Of a DNA stretch of 64,000 bases, positions 49,709-58,008 are shown piece after piece. This stretch comes from Mogibacterium diversum. Its GTDB lineage: Bacteria > Bacillota > Clostridia > Peptostreptococcales > Anaerovoracaceae. Position 1 is the first letter of the stretch. Each line of letters starts with the position of its first letter. The stretch lies in assembly GCF_002998925.1 (NCBI RefSeq), contig NZ_CP027228.1, forward strand, positions 930,001 to 994,000, given 5' to 3'. The translations under genes and the position numbers were made by a program. Below the pieces are notes generated by a model. It was not told where the DNA came from, ran no database searches, and worked only from the letters and a program-made list of their open reading frames with translations.

Positions 49709-49755
49709 AAAAAAAAGACTTCGATCACTGGAATAACAATTCCAATGTCGAAGTC
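49709..49755 (-). terminator. Attenuator hairpin in the carB leader
   Basis: GACTTCGA (49748-49755 on the minus strand) pairs with TCGAAGTC (49717-49724), with an upper stem TTGGAAT/ATTCCAG, and a run of about eight T follows. It is 40 bases upstream of the carB start and would stop transcription before the gene. Its 5' arm begins one base after the leader peptide stop codon. Confidence 0.85.
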
Positions 49756-49809
49756 CTAATCTACGTTACTATATTCAAGATACGAGTCGCGAAACATTCG
49801 CTTCTTCAT
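49756..49809 (-). CDS. carB leader peptide (17 residues)
   Basis: A short frame, MKKRMFRDSYLEYSNVD, preceded by AGAGG seven bases before its ATG. The TAG stop touches the 5' arm of the carB attenuator. A ribosome at the stop codon would cover the hairpin and permit carB transcription, whereas an uncoupled or upstream-stalled ribosome would let it form. The geometry fits translation-coupled attenuation like that of pyrBI, or arginine-sensing at the two Arg codons (CGA, CGC). Prediction from sequence only. Confidence 0.6.
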   Translation of the reverse strand: MKKRMFRDSYLEYSNVD

Positions 49810-49855
49810 CTTTCTGCCTCTTTCTTATGTGCTTCAATATTTTTAAACCTTAAGT

Positions 49856-49883
49856 ATTCTAGCACACTTATTCAATTTGTCTA
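49856..49883 (-). promoter_or_regulatory. carB promoter
   Basis: TAGACA (49878-49883) and TAGAAT (49856-49861), spacer 16 bases, on the minus strand, giving a start near 49849 and a leader of about 180 bases that contains the leader peptide and attenuator. Confidence 0.6.
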
Positions 49884-49952
49884 GAGGTAAATTAAAATTT
49901 TTTGCAAAAAATAATTTTAATACATTGCCAAAAGCTTCGCATAGTTCGTATA

Positions 49953-50705
49953 TCACTTCTCCTTACTGAGTTCTAGCGCATAGCTCACAGCAGACAGTGC
50001 GTACATAGGTGCCGTTTCAGCTCTCATGATGCGTGGTCCAAGCCCTACGCATACCGCTCCAGCCTCTGTAAACGCTTCTATTTCCTTGTCAGTAATCCCG
50101 CCCTCTGGCCCGAATACAAAGAGCAACTTCTCTCCTGCTGAAACTTCCAAAAGCGCCTTTGCAAGAGCAGATTTCTCGCCTTCCTTTGCCGCTTCCTCGT
50201 AGGCTACGAAGACCTTATCGTACTCAGTGAAGCTATCTACAAATTCCTTCTTGTTAGCAACAAGATTTATGCTAGGAACGATATTGCGCTTGCTCTGCTC
50301 GGCAGCTCCCTGCACTACCTTTTCAAGCTTTTCGGCTAGCTTGGTGAGCTTCTTATCGTCCCATTTCACTACTGATCTATCTGCTGGAAAGCCGTATATC
50401 TCAGCTGCCCCGAGCTCCGTCGCCTTCTGTGCTATGGTCGCAAACTTATCGCCTTTAGGAAAGCCGCATGCGATAGTAACTTGAACTGGCAATTCAACAT
50501 TTTCGTCTAGTTCTTCTACGATGCGCATAGTTCTGCTCTCTGCATCTACAACCTCCGCACGTCTCTTTATCCCATCTGGAAATACGAGAACTACCTCATC
50601 GCCAGCCCTAAGTCTCATGACCTGGAACATGTGCTTGATTGTATCCTTGTCCGTTATCTCAATAGTTTCAGCGCTAGGGCTGCCGTATATGAAGTACTGC
50701 TGCAT
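49953..50705 (-). CDS. rsmE: 16S rRNA m3U1498 methyltransferase RsmE
   Basis: 250 residues. The N-terminal PUA-like part contains KHMFQVMRLRAGDEVVLVF; the SPOUT domain has ACGFPKGDKFATIAQKATEL, SKRNIVPSI and the knot segment LFVFGPEGGITDKEI with GLGPRIMRAETAPMYALS. It methylates U1498 of 16S rRNA. Separate transcript upstream of carB. Confidence 0.95.
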   Translation of the reverse strand: MQQYFIYGSPSAETIEITDKDTIKHMFQVMRLRAGDEVVLVFPDGIKRRAEVVDAESRTMRIVEELDENVELPVQVTIACGFPKGDKFATIAQKATELGAAEIYGFPADRSVVKWDDKKLTKLAEKLEKVVQGAAEQSKRNIVPSINLVANKKEFVDSFTEYDKVFVAYEEAAKEGEKSALAKALLEVSAGEKLLFVFGPEGGITDKEIEAFTEAGAVCVGLGPRIMRAETAPMYALSAVSYALELSKEK

Positions 50706-50824
50706 TGCTGCTCCTTTAGTAAATTAGTGTTATTAGTTCAAGCCGTTTCGAATCGTCATTCTGTAACTTATGAACTTAGGAATAATCGATTTAGGTGTAG
50801 TGCGTATATATTGGGAAGCAGTGT

Positions 50825-52750
50825 CTACCAGCCTCCGCCTCCGCCGCCGCCAGAGCCACCGCCGACCGATCCGCCGCCGCCAGAGCTTAGACCTCCGCTG
50901 ACATCTTCGTACAATGCCGATGATACTCTAGAAAATGCGCTAGATTGAACATGATGAATCATAATGTCCATATTTATAAAGTCGTATACATCTCCGACTA
51001 ACGCACTGTATCCAATATGTCCAGCTAGATTCTTTGGTTCAAACTTCTTCGCCCAAGTGTCAGTAAGCCCAAATACATAGGCATACGGAAGCACATCGTA
51101 GAAATACGCTGGGTCTTCTTGAACAAGGGCATTTATCCTATCCACCTCTGCTGTAGCGATAAATTCTTTGAAGCCGATAATCTCACCATAAAGCTTAGCA
51201 CTATCCTTAGTTCTCTTGAGGAATCCTAATAGAATCAATGGTACAGCCAATGCATATACAGCTATTGCAGCTAGAGCATACAGCGTCATCTCACCGCCTG
51301 CAATCTTGTACAAAAACAATAACATAAACGATGATATCGCCAGATAGATAATTCCCCAGAACGCAAAAGATGTAACGCTCCTTATACCGCTTCTCGTCCT
51401 ATGAAAATGATACTCTCTACACATCCTCTTAACAGGCAATCTCCAAAATGCATCAAGAATCACCGAGCCACCATACACGAATATCAAAATTTGCCAGCCG
51501 GGTTGGTACAACTCTCCATACATAGAAAGTGCGATTAGCATACCTCCTATTATGCAGCTGATGATAGCTGCAATCTTCTCATTTTTCTGCGATTTCTTAG
51601 AGAATATCGATTTGTTGTCTGTGTACTCTTCAACTATTACCTTTCTAATAAGTTCACATTCTTTGCCTATGCGTTTGCTCGCTTCCTCTAGGCTCACAAC
51701 CTTGCCAAGTGTGCCATTCTTCGTGCTTCCAAATATAGTTTTGTAAAAAGTAACGGTAATTGGGGGCTCGTCATATACATCGGGAATCCTGAGGCTCTCG
51801 AACTGATATTTTCCCTTCTTGTATTCCTCAATCGATATATACCCTTTAGATGCCAAATAAAAGAACATCGATGTGATATCCCTCTTATTCACTTCTTCGT
51901 CGATCAGATATCCGATTTCTCCAGGCGGAACACCTTTTGGTGGCTTGAACGTAACGGGCGCAACAATTGGGTGTTCTTTTTCATTCAAAACCCTAAGCAC
52001 GATAAGTATAATGACACCGAGAATTGCTACTATTACGGTCGCATAGTTCACCCAGTACTTGCTAGGCGCTTTGTACCAGTAGCCTTTAGGAGTATCTACG
52101 AGCAATGTCGCACCATTATTCGCAGGCAAGTTCTGAACGTTATATTCGATTATATTTTGATTCTTGTCGTAGGTCCATGTACCGTACATATTATACGTGC
52201 TCTTGTGCGGGCCACTATACCCTTTCATGCCGCTGTACGGAAAATGTTGTGGCAAGCACACAGAAACTGATGCCGACTTGATGTCTGTTGCCCATTCCGA
52301 TGGAAGCACATCCACATATATGTCGTTAGGATTATTCTTGCGCTCGTAATTAGCAAGGGTATAGATGATGGTGTAATCTTTAACGCCAGTAACCGTCTTC
52401 TTTTTATCACCGATTTTAATCTGCATTTGGTTAGCTTTATACAGATTCTTAATCTTGTATTTATCCCCATCTACGGATACGTCTTTGATCTTGTATCCCT
52501 TGCCGAAAGGAATGTTTCTAACTATACCGTGCTTTGGGTCGGTGAAATTCACCTTAATCTTCTCTACGACTACGTATGAATAGTCATTTCTAACATCCAC
52601 AGTCACATTGTAGCTGAGGGTAGAATATCCCGTGCCAGTGTCAACATCTCCTGAACTGAAATATCTTGTCAGGCCTGAAATCAGCCATATTGTAGCTAGT
52701 AAGCCGATAGATACAATAGTTGCTATGCGGTCGTTTCGTTTCTTGTCCAT
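50825..52750 (-). CDS. DUF2207 membrane protein with Gly-rich C-terminus
   Basis: 641 residues. An N-terminal membrane segment (about 9-28) is followed by an extracytoplasmic domain (YNVTVDVRNDYSYVVVEKIKV, KHGIVRNIPFGKGY, PSEWATDIKSASVSVCLPQHF) of the DUF2207 type, a second membrane segment near 233-252, a cytoplasmic region, and two or three more membrane segments near 395-520. It ends in a Gly/Ser tail (GGLSSGGGGSVGGGSGGGGG). Function of the family is unknown; the Gly-rich end is typical of it. Monocistronic. Confidence 0.9.
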   Translation of the reverse strand: MDKKRNDRIATIVSIGLLATIWLISGLTRYFSSGDVDTGTGYSTLSYNVTVDVRNDYSYVVVEKIKVNFTDPKHGIVRNIPFGKGYKIKDVSVDGDKYKIKNLYKANQMQIKIGDKKKTVTGVKDYTIIYTLANYERKNNPNDIYVDVLPSEWATDIKSASVSVCLPQHFPYSGMKGYSGPHKSTYNMYGTWTYDKNQNIIEYNVQNLPANNGATLLVDTPKGYWYKAPSKYWVNYATVIVAILGVIILIVLRVLNEKEHPIVAPVTFKPPKGVPPGEIGYLIDEEVNKRDITSMFFYLASKGYISIEEYKKGKYQFESLRIPDVYDEPPITVTFYKTIFGSTKNGTLGKVVSLEEASKRIGKECELIRKVIVEEYTDNKSIFSKKSQKNEKIAAIISCIIGGMLIALSMYGELYQPGWQILIFVYGGSVILDAFWRLPVKRMCREYHFHRTRSGIRSVTSFAFWGIIYLAISSFMLLFLYKIAGGEMTLYALAAIAVYALAVPLILLGFLKRTKDSAKLYGEIIGFKEFIATAEVDRINALVQEDPAYFYDVLPYAYVFGLTDTWAKKFEPKNLAGHIGYSALVGDVYDFINMDIMIHHVQSSAFSRVSSALYEDVSGGLSSGGGGSVGGGSGGGGGGGW

Positions 52751-52844
52751 AAGTTATTCCTGTTGTTATTGTTTAAAGGATTAATAACCCACATGAAATC
52801 ATTAGGCCAGACTGCCTATGAAGTGTGGATATCTATTAATTCAC

Positions 52845-53015
52845 TTAAGCTTTGGAATCTTCAATCACAGCTCGCTCTAGTAGTTCAAGAACGTATACGG
52901 GAGCTTGCCTGCGCCCACTCTCCCAATCTTGAATTGTTCTTACTGGGATGTTATATTTTTCTCCAAATGTCGCTTGCGATAAGCCGAGGAGCTTACGCAT
53001 CTCCTTTAGTTCCAT
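52845..53015 (-). CDS. Small HTH (XRE/Cro-like) DNA-binding protein
   Basis: A 56-residue frame reading MELKEMRKLLGLSQATFGEK at the start, then IPVRTIQDWESGRRQAPVYV and ending LERAVIEDSKA. It is a complete five-helix-type Cro/XRE domain with the recognition helix around RTIQDWE. An AGAGGAGA ribosome binding site is eight bases before the ATG at 53015. Such minimal HTH proteins are common in Clostridia. It lies 94 bases upstream of the DUF2207 gene and next to the end of the LXG cassette, so it could regulate either. Confidence 0.85.
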   Translation of the reverse strand: MELKEMRKLLGLSQATFGEKYNIPVRTIQDWESGRRQAPVYVLELLERAVIEDSKA

Positions 53016-53091
53016 TATCAGTATCTCCTCTTTTATGTAACTCTTATAGAATAACTTAATGATACAACATGTGAGCTAGATGTGTAAGGGT

Positions 53092-53122
53092 ATAAAAAAA
53101 CCTTGAGCTATCACTCAAGGTT
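53092..53122 (-). terminator. Terminator of the LXG operon
   Basis: AACCTTGAG/CTCAAGGTT stem with a six-base loop (53099-53122) and seven T on the minus strand, 37 bases past the stop of the immunity-like gene. Confidence 0.9.
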
Positions 53123-53158
53123 TGGCGTTAAACGATCTTTTTAGCTAAATTGCACATC

Positions 53159-53569
53159 CTAATTTTGTTCATCACATTCAGATAATATAATCTCTCCATT
53201 ACCACTCACATCAAAAAATCCGACACCGTGTTTTAACGCAATTTTAAGCATAGTATTATATGCGTCCTCTGCTAGTGACCATGCAAAACATGCATATATC
53301 ACATCTTTACCAATACAATAGTCTGTAATGCGATTTGCAAGATCTTCATCATTTTCTATTTCATCATCACTAAGAGCAAATTCTCCTTCCATCGGTGGAA
53401 ATACTTGTATCATATCCATAAACCAGTTCTTTAGATTAGCTGAGCTTACTTCTATCGAATCATAATTATGATCTTCCTTCCACTCCACTTGATTTTCGTA
53501 CCATTTTATAAATTCTGTCTTATTATTTGGAGCCTGTGCTTTTTCGAAAACCATTAAATCGTAACTCAT
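53159..53569 (-). CDS. Immunity-like protein of the LXG cluster
   Basis: 136 residues, acidic and soluble. The start MSYDLMVFEKAQAPNNKTEF and the segment ENQVEWKEDHNYDSIEVSS belong to a family of small proteins often encoded beside polymorphic toxins and thought to be immunity proteins. CFAWSLAEDAYNTMLKIALKHGVGFFD follows (shown in two parts in the protein's second half). It is the last gene of the LXG operon. Immunity function is inferred from position and family occurrence. Confidence 0.65.
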   Translation of the reverse strand: MSYDLMVFEKAQAPNNKTEFIKWYENQVEWKEDHNYDSIEVSSANLKNWFMDMIQVFPPMEGEFALSDDEIENDEDLANRITDYCIGKDVIYACFAWSLAEDAYNTMLKIALKHGVGFFDVSGNGEIILSECDEQN

Positions 53570-53661
53570 ATTTTCTTAGACCTCCTTAAATTATAACAAG
53601 CTATTTCTTTTTAACATCCGAATAAGTCTTTACTTTCAAACTAAATATTTCATCTTTAATT

Positions 53662-53793
53662 TTAGTTGATTTCTATACTGTCTAGTGCTTCATGAAGACT
53701 CTTCAGTTCCAGATAATTTCGTACTGCAAAGGCTAGACATACTATATTAATCAATAAAAGTACACATAATATAATTTTTCGCTTAGTGCTCAT
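53662..53793 (-). CDS. 43-residue single-pass membrane protein in the LXG operon
   Basis: A short frame: MSTKRKIILCVLLLINIVCL, then AFAVRNYLELKSLHEALDSI and EIN. It has a basic N-terminus, one hydrophobic segment (about 7-23) and a short helical tail. GGGAG lies ten bases before the ATG. It sits between the 140-residue membrane protein and the immunity-like gene, so it may be a second immunity or targeting component. No family recognised. Confidence 0.6.
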   Translation of the reverse strand: MSTKRKIILCVLLLINIVCLAFAVRNYLELKSLHEALDSIEIN

Positions 53794-53841
53794 TTTCTTA
53801 AATCTCCCTTGTAACAGAACTCAACATGCACGCAATATTCG

Positions 53842-54264
53842 TTAGTATTCCCACTGATATCCGACTTTTGTCATATCCTCGCGTATCTTATCTCTAATAT
53901 ATACACCTTTATACATTCCCTTTATATTGTTTTTAGAACGATAATATTTTTGAAAGTCAATCAGCTGTTTTGCTTTATTATTTTTTTCTTTAATTGATAT
54001 GTAATAACCTTCACTGTTTAGATATTTCATAATCTCATTAGTGTTAGGCCCCATTTTTACACTGTAGATGATCTCTCCATTTCTTATTTCAAACTCTGAA
54101 ACTTGACAGTCAAGGCTCAATAAATACATATTCATGTCTAAATTGATTAAGAGTTTTGTATTATATATAGCATTACTCATTCTAAGTATGGAGTAGCACG
54201 AATAAATGGATATAAATATCGAAACTAATACAATTAAAGTAAATCTTTTATTTAATCTATCCAC
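53842..54264 (-). CDS. Membrane-anchored protein sharing the LXG toxin's C-terminal module
   Basis: 140 residues. A membrane anchor lies at about 8-27 (TLIVLVSIFISIYSCYSIL). The C-terminal half reads YSVKMGPNTNEIMKYLNSEG, then VYIRDKIREDMTKVGYQWEY. The last 60 residues of the LXG toxin upstream have the same pattern (RIGPNIDAVMKYMNDKGYPL, QIRDHIIKELREGGYEWID). So the two proteins share a homologous module. The gene overlaps the toxin gene by 13 bases, implying coupled translation. It may be an immunity decoy or a displaced toxin module; neither is known. Confidence 0.7.
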   Translation of the reverse strand: MDRLNKRFTLIVLVSIFISIYSCYSILRMSNAIYNTKLLINLDMNMYLLSLDCQVSEFEIRNGEIIYSVKMGPNTNEIMKYLNSEGYYISIKEKNNKAKQLIDFQKYYRSKNNIKGMYKGVYIRDKIREDMTKVGYQWEY

Positions 54265-55910
54265 TCGTAGCCTCCTTCTCTAAGCTCTTTTATAATATGA
54301 TCCCTAATCTGTACAGTTGAGTTTCTGTTTATATCTTTACCATATTTTATCATATTATCAATATTTTCCTTCATTGTTCCTTCTAAAGGATAACCTTTAT
54401 CGTTCATATATTTCATTACAGCATCTATGTTTGGTCCAATACGTATAATACATTCGTCATTAACCTGTGTAATATATGAATCAGTTGATTTTGCCATTTC
54501 AAGTCTTGTTAAATTTGTTGCAAAAATTCTAGCTCTGTAATCATTATTCATATCCTCAGTAAAATCCATAACTGCAGATAGACCTGGTGTAGGAATAAAA
54601 TCTTGAGCAACATCAATTCCTATCTTTGCCATTGATCGTTTTAATATAAAGTTGTTCTCATTTATATAATTTTTCAATACATTTGTATGATATTCTACTG
54701 CCCCATCAACACCTTTTCCGAAGGTATGCACCGTAATATCTTTTGTACAGCTTACTGCTCTAGTCGAACTATGAGCAACACCATTTTCATATTTCCAAGC
54801 TCCATATTCATATCGATAGGTATGAATCTTTATTGAATATCCATTATGGTATTTAACTTGTCCGACTTTGGTCACCTCTGTTTCTTTAAAAACGGTATTT
54901 ACAAACTCGGTTATTTCGACCAATTTATTATTTGATTTACCGTTCTTAGTTAACTTAGTTAGGTTTTCATTTAAGTCTGAAACGAGGTTCGGTGCAGATT
55001 TTTTGAGCTGTCGAAGTGAAACTATACTATCACCCCTTTTTGTTCTAATTTCCTGTCCATAATATCCCTCAATAATATTATCCAAATCATGAGTCGTACA
55101 TTTACTTGAGTGTATATGATTAATAATATAGTTATACATAGAAAGCTGGAGCGGAGACATATTTTTCTTCTCGGTATCTGCAAACAGCCCAATCGCTTCC
55201 ACAGAGATTACTTTTTTGCCACTCGCATCCTTACAAAATAACAACTTATTCGGATCTATGTTATGGTCTCGAATTGCTGAATATATTGATAGTGCATTTG
55301 CAAGCTTCGTTTTAGGAAATTTGCCTTTAGCCCCGGCGATAGATAGGTCATATAGTAACATATTCTGTTTCTTGATCATCGTATTAACTGAGGAGTAATA
55401 CGAACTGCTAGCTTTTTCCAAATTAATGAGGTTAATAAGCTTTTTTTCATAATCTTTCTTTAAAGAAAGAGCATTGTCTCGAGCAGCTTTATAATGATTT
55501 TTTAGCAAATCAAACACTGATGCACAGAATTCAAAATTCCGTTGTAGCATCCTTATATTATCTACTCTATTACCATAGAAGTTATAGTCTTCTTGCTTTT
55601 GATTAATTAATGCCCTTAACTCATCTTCATCAAGCTTTTCAGTGATTTCATTATTAGAAATCGCTGTTACAAGCTTCTGATATTGCGTAAGAATTTCTAC
55701 CGAAATATATTCGAAATAATCGATTGCAACTATATGTGCATGAGCCTGATTTTTTGCAGCAGAAATAGCTAATCCTTCAGATGTACTATTTGTTAGAAGG
55801 AAATTCATTGAATCCCTTATTCCACTAACCATTGAATAGTATTTATTTGCATTGTCTGTTATGCTCTTGGCTTCTGCTTGAATTTGTTTGGGATCAACTT
55901 TAAGCCCCAC
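54252..55910 (-). CDS. LXG-domain type VII secretion toxin
   Basis: 552 residues. The N-terminal about 220 residues are the helical LXG targeting domain (MGLKVDPKQIQAEAKSITDN, AIDYFEYISVEILTQYQKLV and a long coiled coil). The middle (about 225-420) has no recognised fold. Near 425-455 is a hydrophobic stretch (DVAQDFIPTPGLSAVMDF). The C-terminal 60 residues form a module repeated in the next gene. Two small helical partner proteins precede it, as in other LXG clusters. Toxic activity is not identifiable from sequence. No ESX secretion genes are in the window. Confidence 0.8.
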   Translation of the reverse strand: MGLKVDPKQIQAEAKSITDNANKYYSMVSGIRDSMNFLLTNSTSEGLAISAAKNQAHAHIVAIDYFEYISVEILTQYQKLVTAISNNEITEKLDEDELRALINQKQEDYNFYGNRVDNIRMLQRNFEFCASVFDLLKNHYKAARDNALSLKKDYEKKLINLINLEKASSSYYSSVNTMIKKQNMLLYDLSIAGAKGKFPKTKLANALSIYSAIRDHNIDPNKLLFCKDASGKKVISVEAIGLFADTEKKNMSPLQLSMYNYIINHIHSSKCTTHDLDNIIEGYYGQEIRTKRGDSIVSLRQLKKSAPNLVSDLNENLTKLTKNGKSNNKLVEITEFVNTVFKETEVTKVGQVKYHNGYSIKIHTYRYEYGAWKYENGVAHSSTRAVSCTKDITVHTFGKGVDGAVEYHTNVLKNYINENNFILKRSMAKIGIDVAQDFIPTPGLSAVMDFTEDMNNDYRARIFATNLTRLEMAKSTDSYITQVNDECIIRIGPNIDAVMKYMNDKGYPLEGTMKENIDNMIKYGKDINRNSTVQIRDHIIKELREGGYEWID

Positions 55911-56205
55911 TACTCACACCTTCTTTCCGTCGTTTGTATTCTACTTCTTCCTTCTCATTCAATAATTTCCTACGATAACCCAGTAATTCTTCAACCACAT
56001 CATCCTGCTCTTGCCTTATGATTCTCTCCAAATTGTGTTGCTCATCAAGTTTCGCAGTTATCTTTTTATCTGAACTGAATCTATACGCTTCTTCATCAAT
56101 CTGATTCAAGCGATAAAAGCTTTGCTCATACATATCAGCAAAGTCATTCTTACAGCTATTTATTAATATATCTAAATCTTCAATCTGTTGATTCAATTTA
56201 TCCAT
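55900..56205 (-). CDS. Small helical LXG-associated protein (DUF3958-like)
   Basis: 101 residues of pure coiled-coil helix (DKLNQQIEDLDILINSCKND, NLERIIRQEQDDVVEELLGY), with no membrane segment. Position and form match the second Lap-type partner of LXG toxins (DUF3958), which helps present the toxin to the type VII secretion machine. Its end overlaps the toxin start by 11 bases. Confidence 0.65.
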   Translation of the reverse strand: MDKLNQQIEDLDILINSCKNDFADMYEQSFYRLNQIDEEAYRFSSDKKITAKLDEQHNLERIIRQEQDDVVEELLGYRRKLLNEKEEVEYKRRKEGVSSGA

Positions 56206-56242
56206 ACTATATAAACCTTCTTTTTAATACATATCGCATTTA

Positions 56243-56518
56243 TTAATTTGAATTATTTAAATCTCTCGCAATTTCTTCATCCAGTTCTTTAAACTGTCTA
56301 CCAAGTTTTGCAAAATTGCTTGCATCAACACGAGCGATGTCTTGATACTTGCAATAAATTTGACTTAACATGTTCTTTATATCATTCATGTTAGATTTCA
56401 CAGACAAATGGGAATAATCGTCATTTTCAAAACTCAAGGAAACATTAAGACTAACACTGGAATTATTCTTTTTTAGAAATTTCTCATAACTATCATCTAG
56501 TTTTATATCCGTACTCAC
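56243..56518 (-). CDS. Small WXG100-like LXG partner (DUF3130-like)
   Basis: 91 residues. A short extended N-terminus is followed by two helices; the segment ASNFAKLGRQFKELDEEIAR resembles the end of WXG100/DUF3130 Lap proteins, which pair with the LXG domain for secretion. No WXG tripeptide is present. First gene of the LXG operon, 37 bases before the next. Confidence 0.65.
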   Translation of the reverse strand: MSTDIKLDDSYEKFLKKNNSSVSLNVSLSFENDDYSHLSVKSNMNDIKNMLSQIYCKYQDIARVDASNFAKLGRQFKELDEEIARDLNNSN

Positions 56519-56617
56519 ACTCTCTCCTTTATATATCGTGATTTTATCAAAACTCCACGAGTAGTATTTTCACATAAAATTGTTAAGTAATAATTATAAT
56601 TTAAAATTTAAATATAT

Positions 56618-56645
56618 ATTATAAGTATTTTATCATAATATACAA
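56618..56645 (-). promoter_or_regulatory. Candidate promoter of the LXG operon
   Basis: TTGTAT (56640-56645) and TATAAT (56618-56623) with a 16-base spacer on the minus strand, in a very AT-rich stretch about 100 bases before the first gene. The AT content makes chance matches easy. The rest of the interval 56519-56766 shows no gene. Confidence 0.4.
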
Positions 56646-56766
56646 CTTAGTGGTATTGATTATATAAGCATAAAACTTATAATAATCAAATGATAATCCC
56701 TTTACATTTCGTAAGGTCCTACAAACACGACCTAAAATTTGTCCCTAAAAAATTATGATGACTGAT

Positions 56767-56801
56767 ACAAAAAACCTTGTAACTTCAATAGTTACAAGGT
56801 T
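56767..56801 (-). terminator. Terminator downstream of tRNA-Glu
   Basis: AACCTTGTAAC/GTTACAAGGTT stem (56773-56801) followed by TTTTTTG on the minus strand, 16 bases past the tRNA 3' end. It separates the tRNA from the LXG cassette. Confidence 0.85.
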
Positions 56802-56816
56802 TCTCTTTGTTTATAT

Positions 56817-56891
56817 TGGTACCGCATCCGGGAATCGAACCCGAGATTCAGCCGTGAGAGGGCTGCGTCTTAACCTCTTGACCAATGCGGC
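56817..56891 (-). tRNA. tRNA-Glu (anticodon CUC)
   Basis: 75 bases including an encoded CCA. Acceptor GCCGCAT/ATGCGGT (first pair G-U), anticodon stem CAGCC/GGCTG with loop CTCTCAC giving anticodon CUC, T arm CGGG-TTCGATT-CCCG. The overall body matches bacterial tRNA-Glu. It stands alone at the border of the AT-rich LXG cassette. Confidence 0.95.
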
Positions 56892-56948
56892 ATATATTCG
56901 TGTCACGAGTGCGACACGAATTAGTATACATAATATCTCAGAACTTGT

Positions 56949-57006
56949 CTAGTACTTTTTCGTTTAACTAGGATTTTTTAGTTTCACTAGTTTCCAGACT
57001 TCACTA
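56949..57006. repeat. Tandem repeat units starting at the hypE stop codon
   Basis: From the hypE stop, the minus strand reads TAGTGAAGTCTGGAAAC, TAGTGAAACTAAAAAATCC, TAGTTAAACGAAAAAGTAC, TAGAC. Units of 17, 19 and 19 bases each begin with TAG, so the extra stop codons fall in different frames. Confidence 0.7.
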
Positions 57007-58008
57007 ACAAATCCTCGGCAGCAGCTCTCCGCTTGGTGGTGGCAGCAGCGTTTCAGTGCCTATTTCCGTGGTCATCACAACGTGACCAGGCATCTCATTA
57101 GTCACCTCGCCTATTACCACCGCACCCTCTGTATGCTCGGAGCTGTGCAGTGCCGCGAGTACAGCGTCAGCGGATTTTGCAGGGACGAACATCACAAGCC
57201 TACCCTCGCAAGCGAGATAAAGTGGCTCTAGCCCGAGCATGCCCGTGACACCAGCGACTTCATGGTTTACAGGAATGGACTCAGTATCGAGCTTGATTCC
57301 GACATCACTCTGGTCAGCAATCTCATAGAGCACAGTCCCAACTCCGCCGCGCGTCGCATCCCTTATAACGTGGATGTCTGGTGCGGCTTCAAGTGCAGCA
57401 TTTACAGCGTTCCAGAGTGGCGCACAATCACTCGTCACATTTGCCTCCATGCCGAATCTGTCCCTCTCGAGTAGAATCGTACAACCGTGACGGCCAACGT
57501 CTCCAGTCACGATGATCTTATCGCCAGGTTCAGCATTTGCACCAGCTGGATTAACGCCTTCCAGTATCTCGCCTACGCCGGTGGTCGTGATAAACACGCC
57601 ATCCACCTGCCCTTTACCAGCAACCTTGGTATCACCAGATACGATCGAAACGCCTACCTCATGAGCTGTCTCAGCCATCGCCTTAGCGATGCGGTCCAGC
57701 TTCTCAACGGGGAATCCTTCCTCTATTACAAATGCGCAAGAGATATATAGTGGCTTTGCGCCCATGCACGCGAGGTCATTTACCGTACCGCATATCGAGA
57801 GCTTCCCGATGTTCCCGCCAGGGAATTCTGCAGGAGATACGATAAATCCGTCCGTGGACATCGCCATCCTGCCGACTGGAGGTGGCAGCACTGCCGCATC
57901 GTCCGCTGTTAGGTATTTGTTGTCGAAATATTTCTTGAAAATCCCACCGATCAGGTCATTCGTCTGCTTTCCACCTGCACCGTGCGCGAGGGTTATTGTT
58001 TGTTCCAT
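57004..58008 (-). CDS. hypE: Hydrogenase maturation protein HypE
   Basis: 334 residues of PurM/HypE type: HGAGGKQTNDLI, ADDAAVLP, STDGFIVSP, GTVNDLACMGAKPLYIS, GDTKVAGKG, RDATRGGVGTVLYEIA, and the invariant C-terminal PRIC with the Cys that carries the thiocarboxamide on its way to cyanide. It dehydrates the carbamoyl group delivered by HypF to form the CN ligands of [NiFe]-hydrogenase. It overlaps hypD by 16 bases and is the last gene of the operon. Confidence 0.98.
   Translation of the reverse strand: MEQTITLAHGAGGKQTNDLIGGIFKKYFDNKYLTADDAAVLPPPVGRMAMSTDGFIVSPAEFPGGNIGKLSICGTVNDLACMGAKPLYISCAFVIEEGFPVEKLDRIAKAMAETAHEVGVSIVSGDTKVAGKGQVDGVFITTTGVGEILEGVNPAGANAEPGDKIIVTGDVGRHGCTILLERDRFGMEANVTSDCAPLWNAVNAALEAAPDIHVIRDATRGGVGTVLYEIADQSDVGIKLDTESIPVNHEVAGVTGMLGLEPLYLACEGRLVMFVPAKSADAVLAALHSSEHTEGAVVIGEVTNEMPGHVVMTTEIGTETLLPPPSGELLPRIC

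Noticed and set aside
49709..49860. PyrR-binding attenuator or T-box for carB
   Set aside because: No PyrR anti-antiterminator loop consensus or T-box core is visible; the leader peptide plus terminator explains the structure better.
52763..53059. 98-codon plus-strand open frame
   Set aside because: It is the antisense shadow of the 56-residue HTH gene, which has a clear fold and ribosome binding site.
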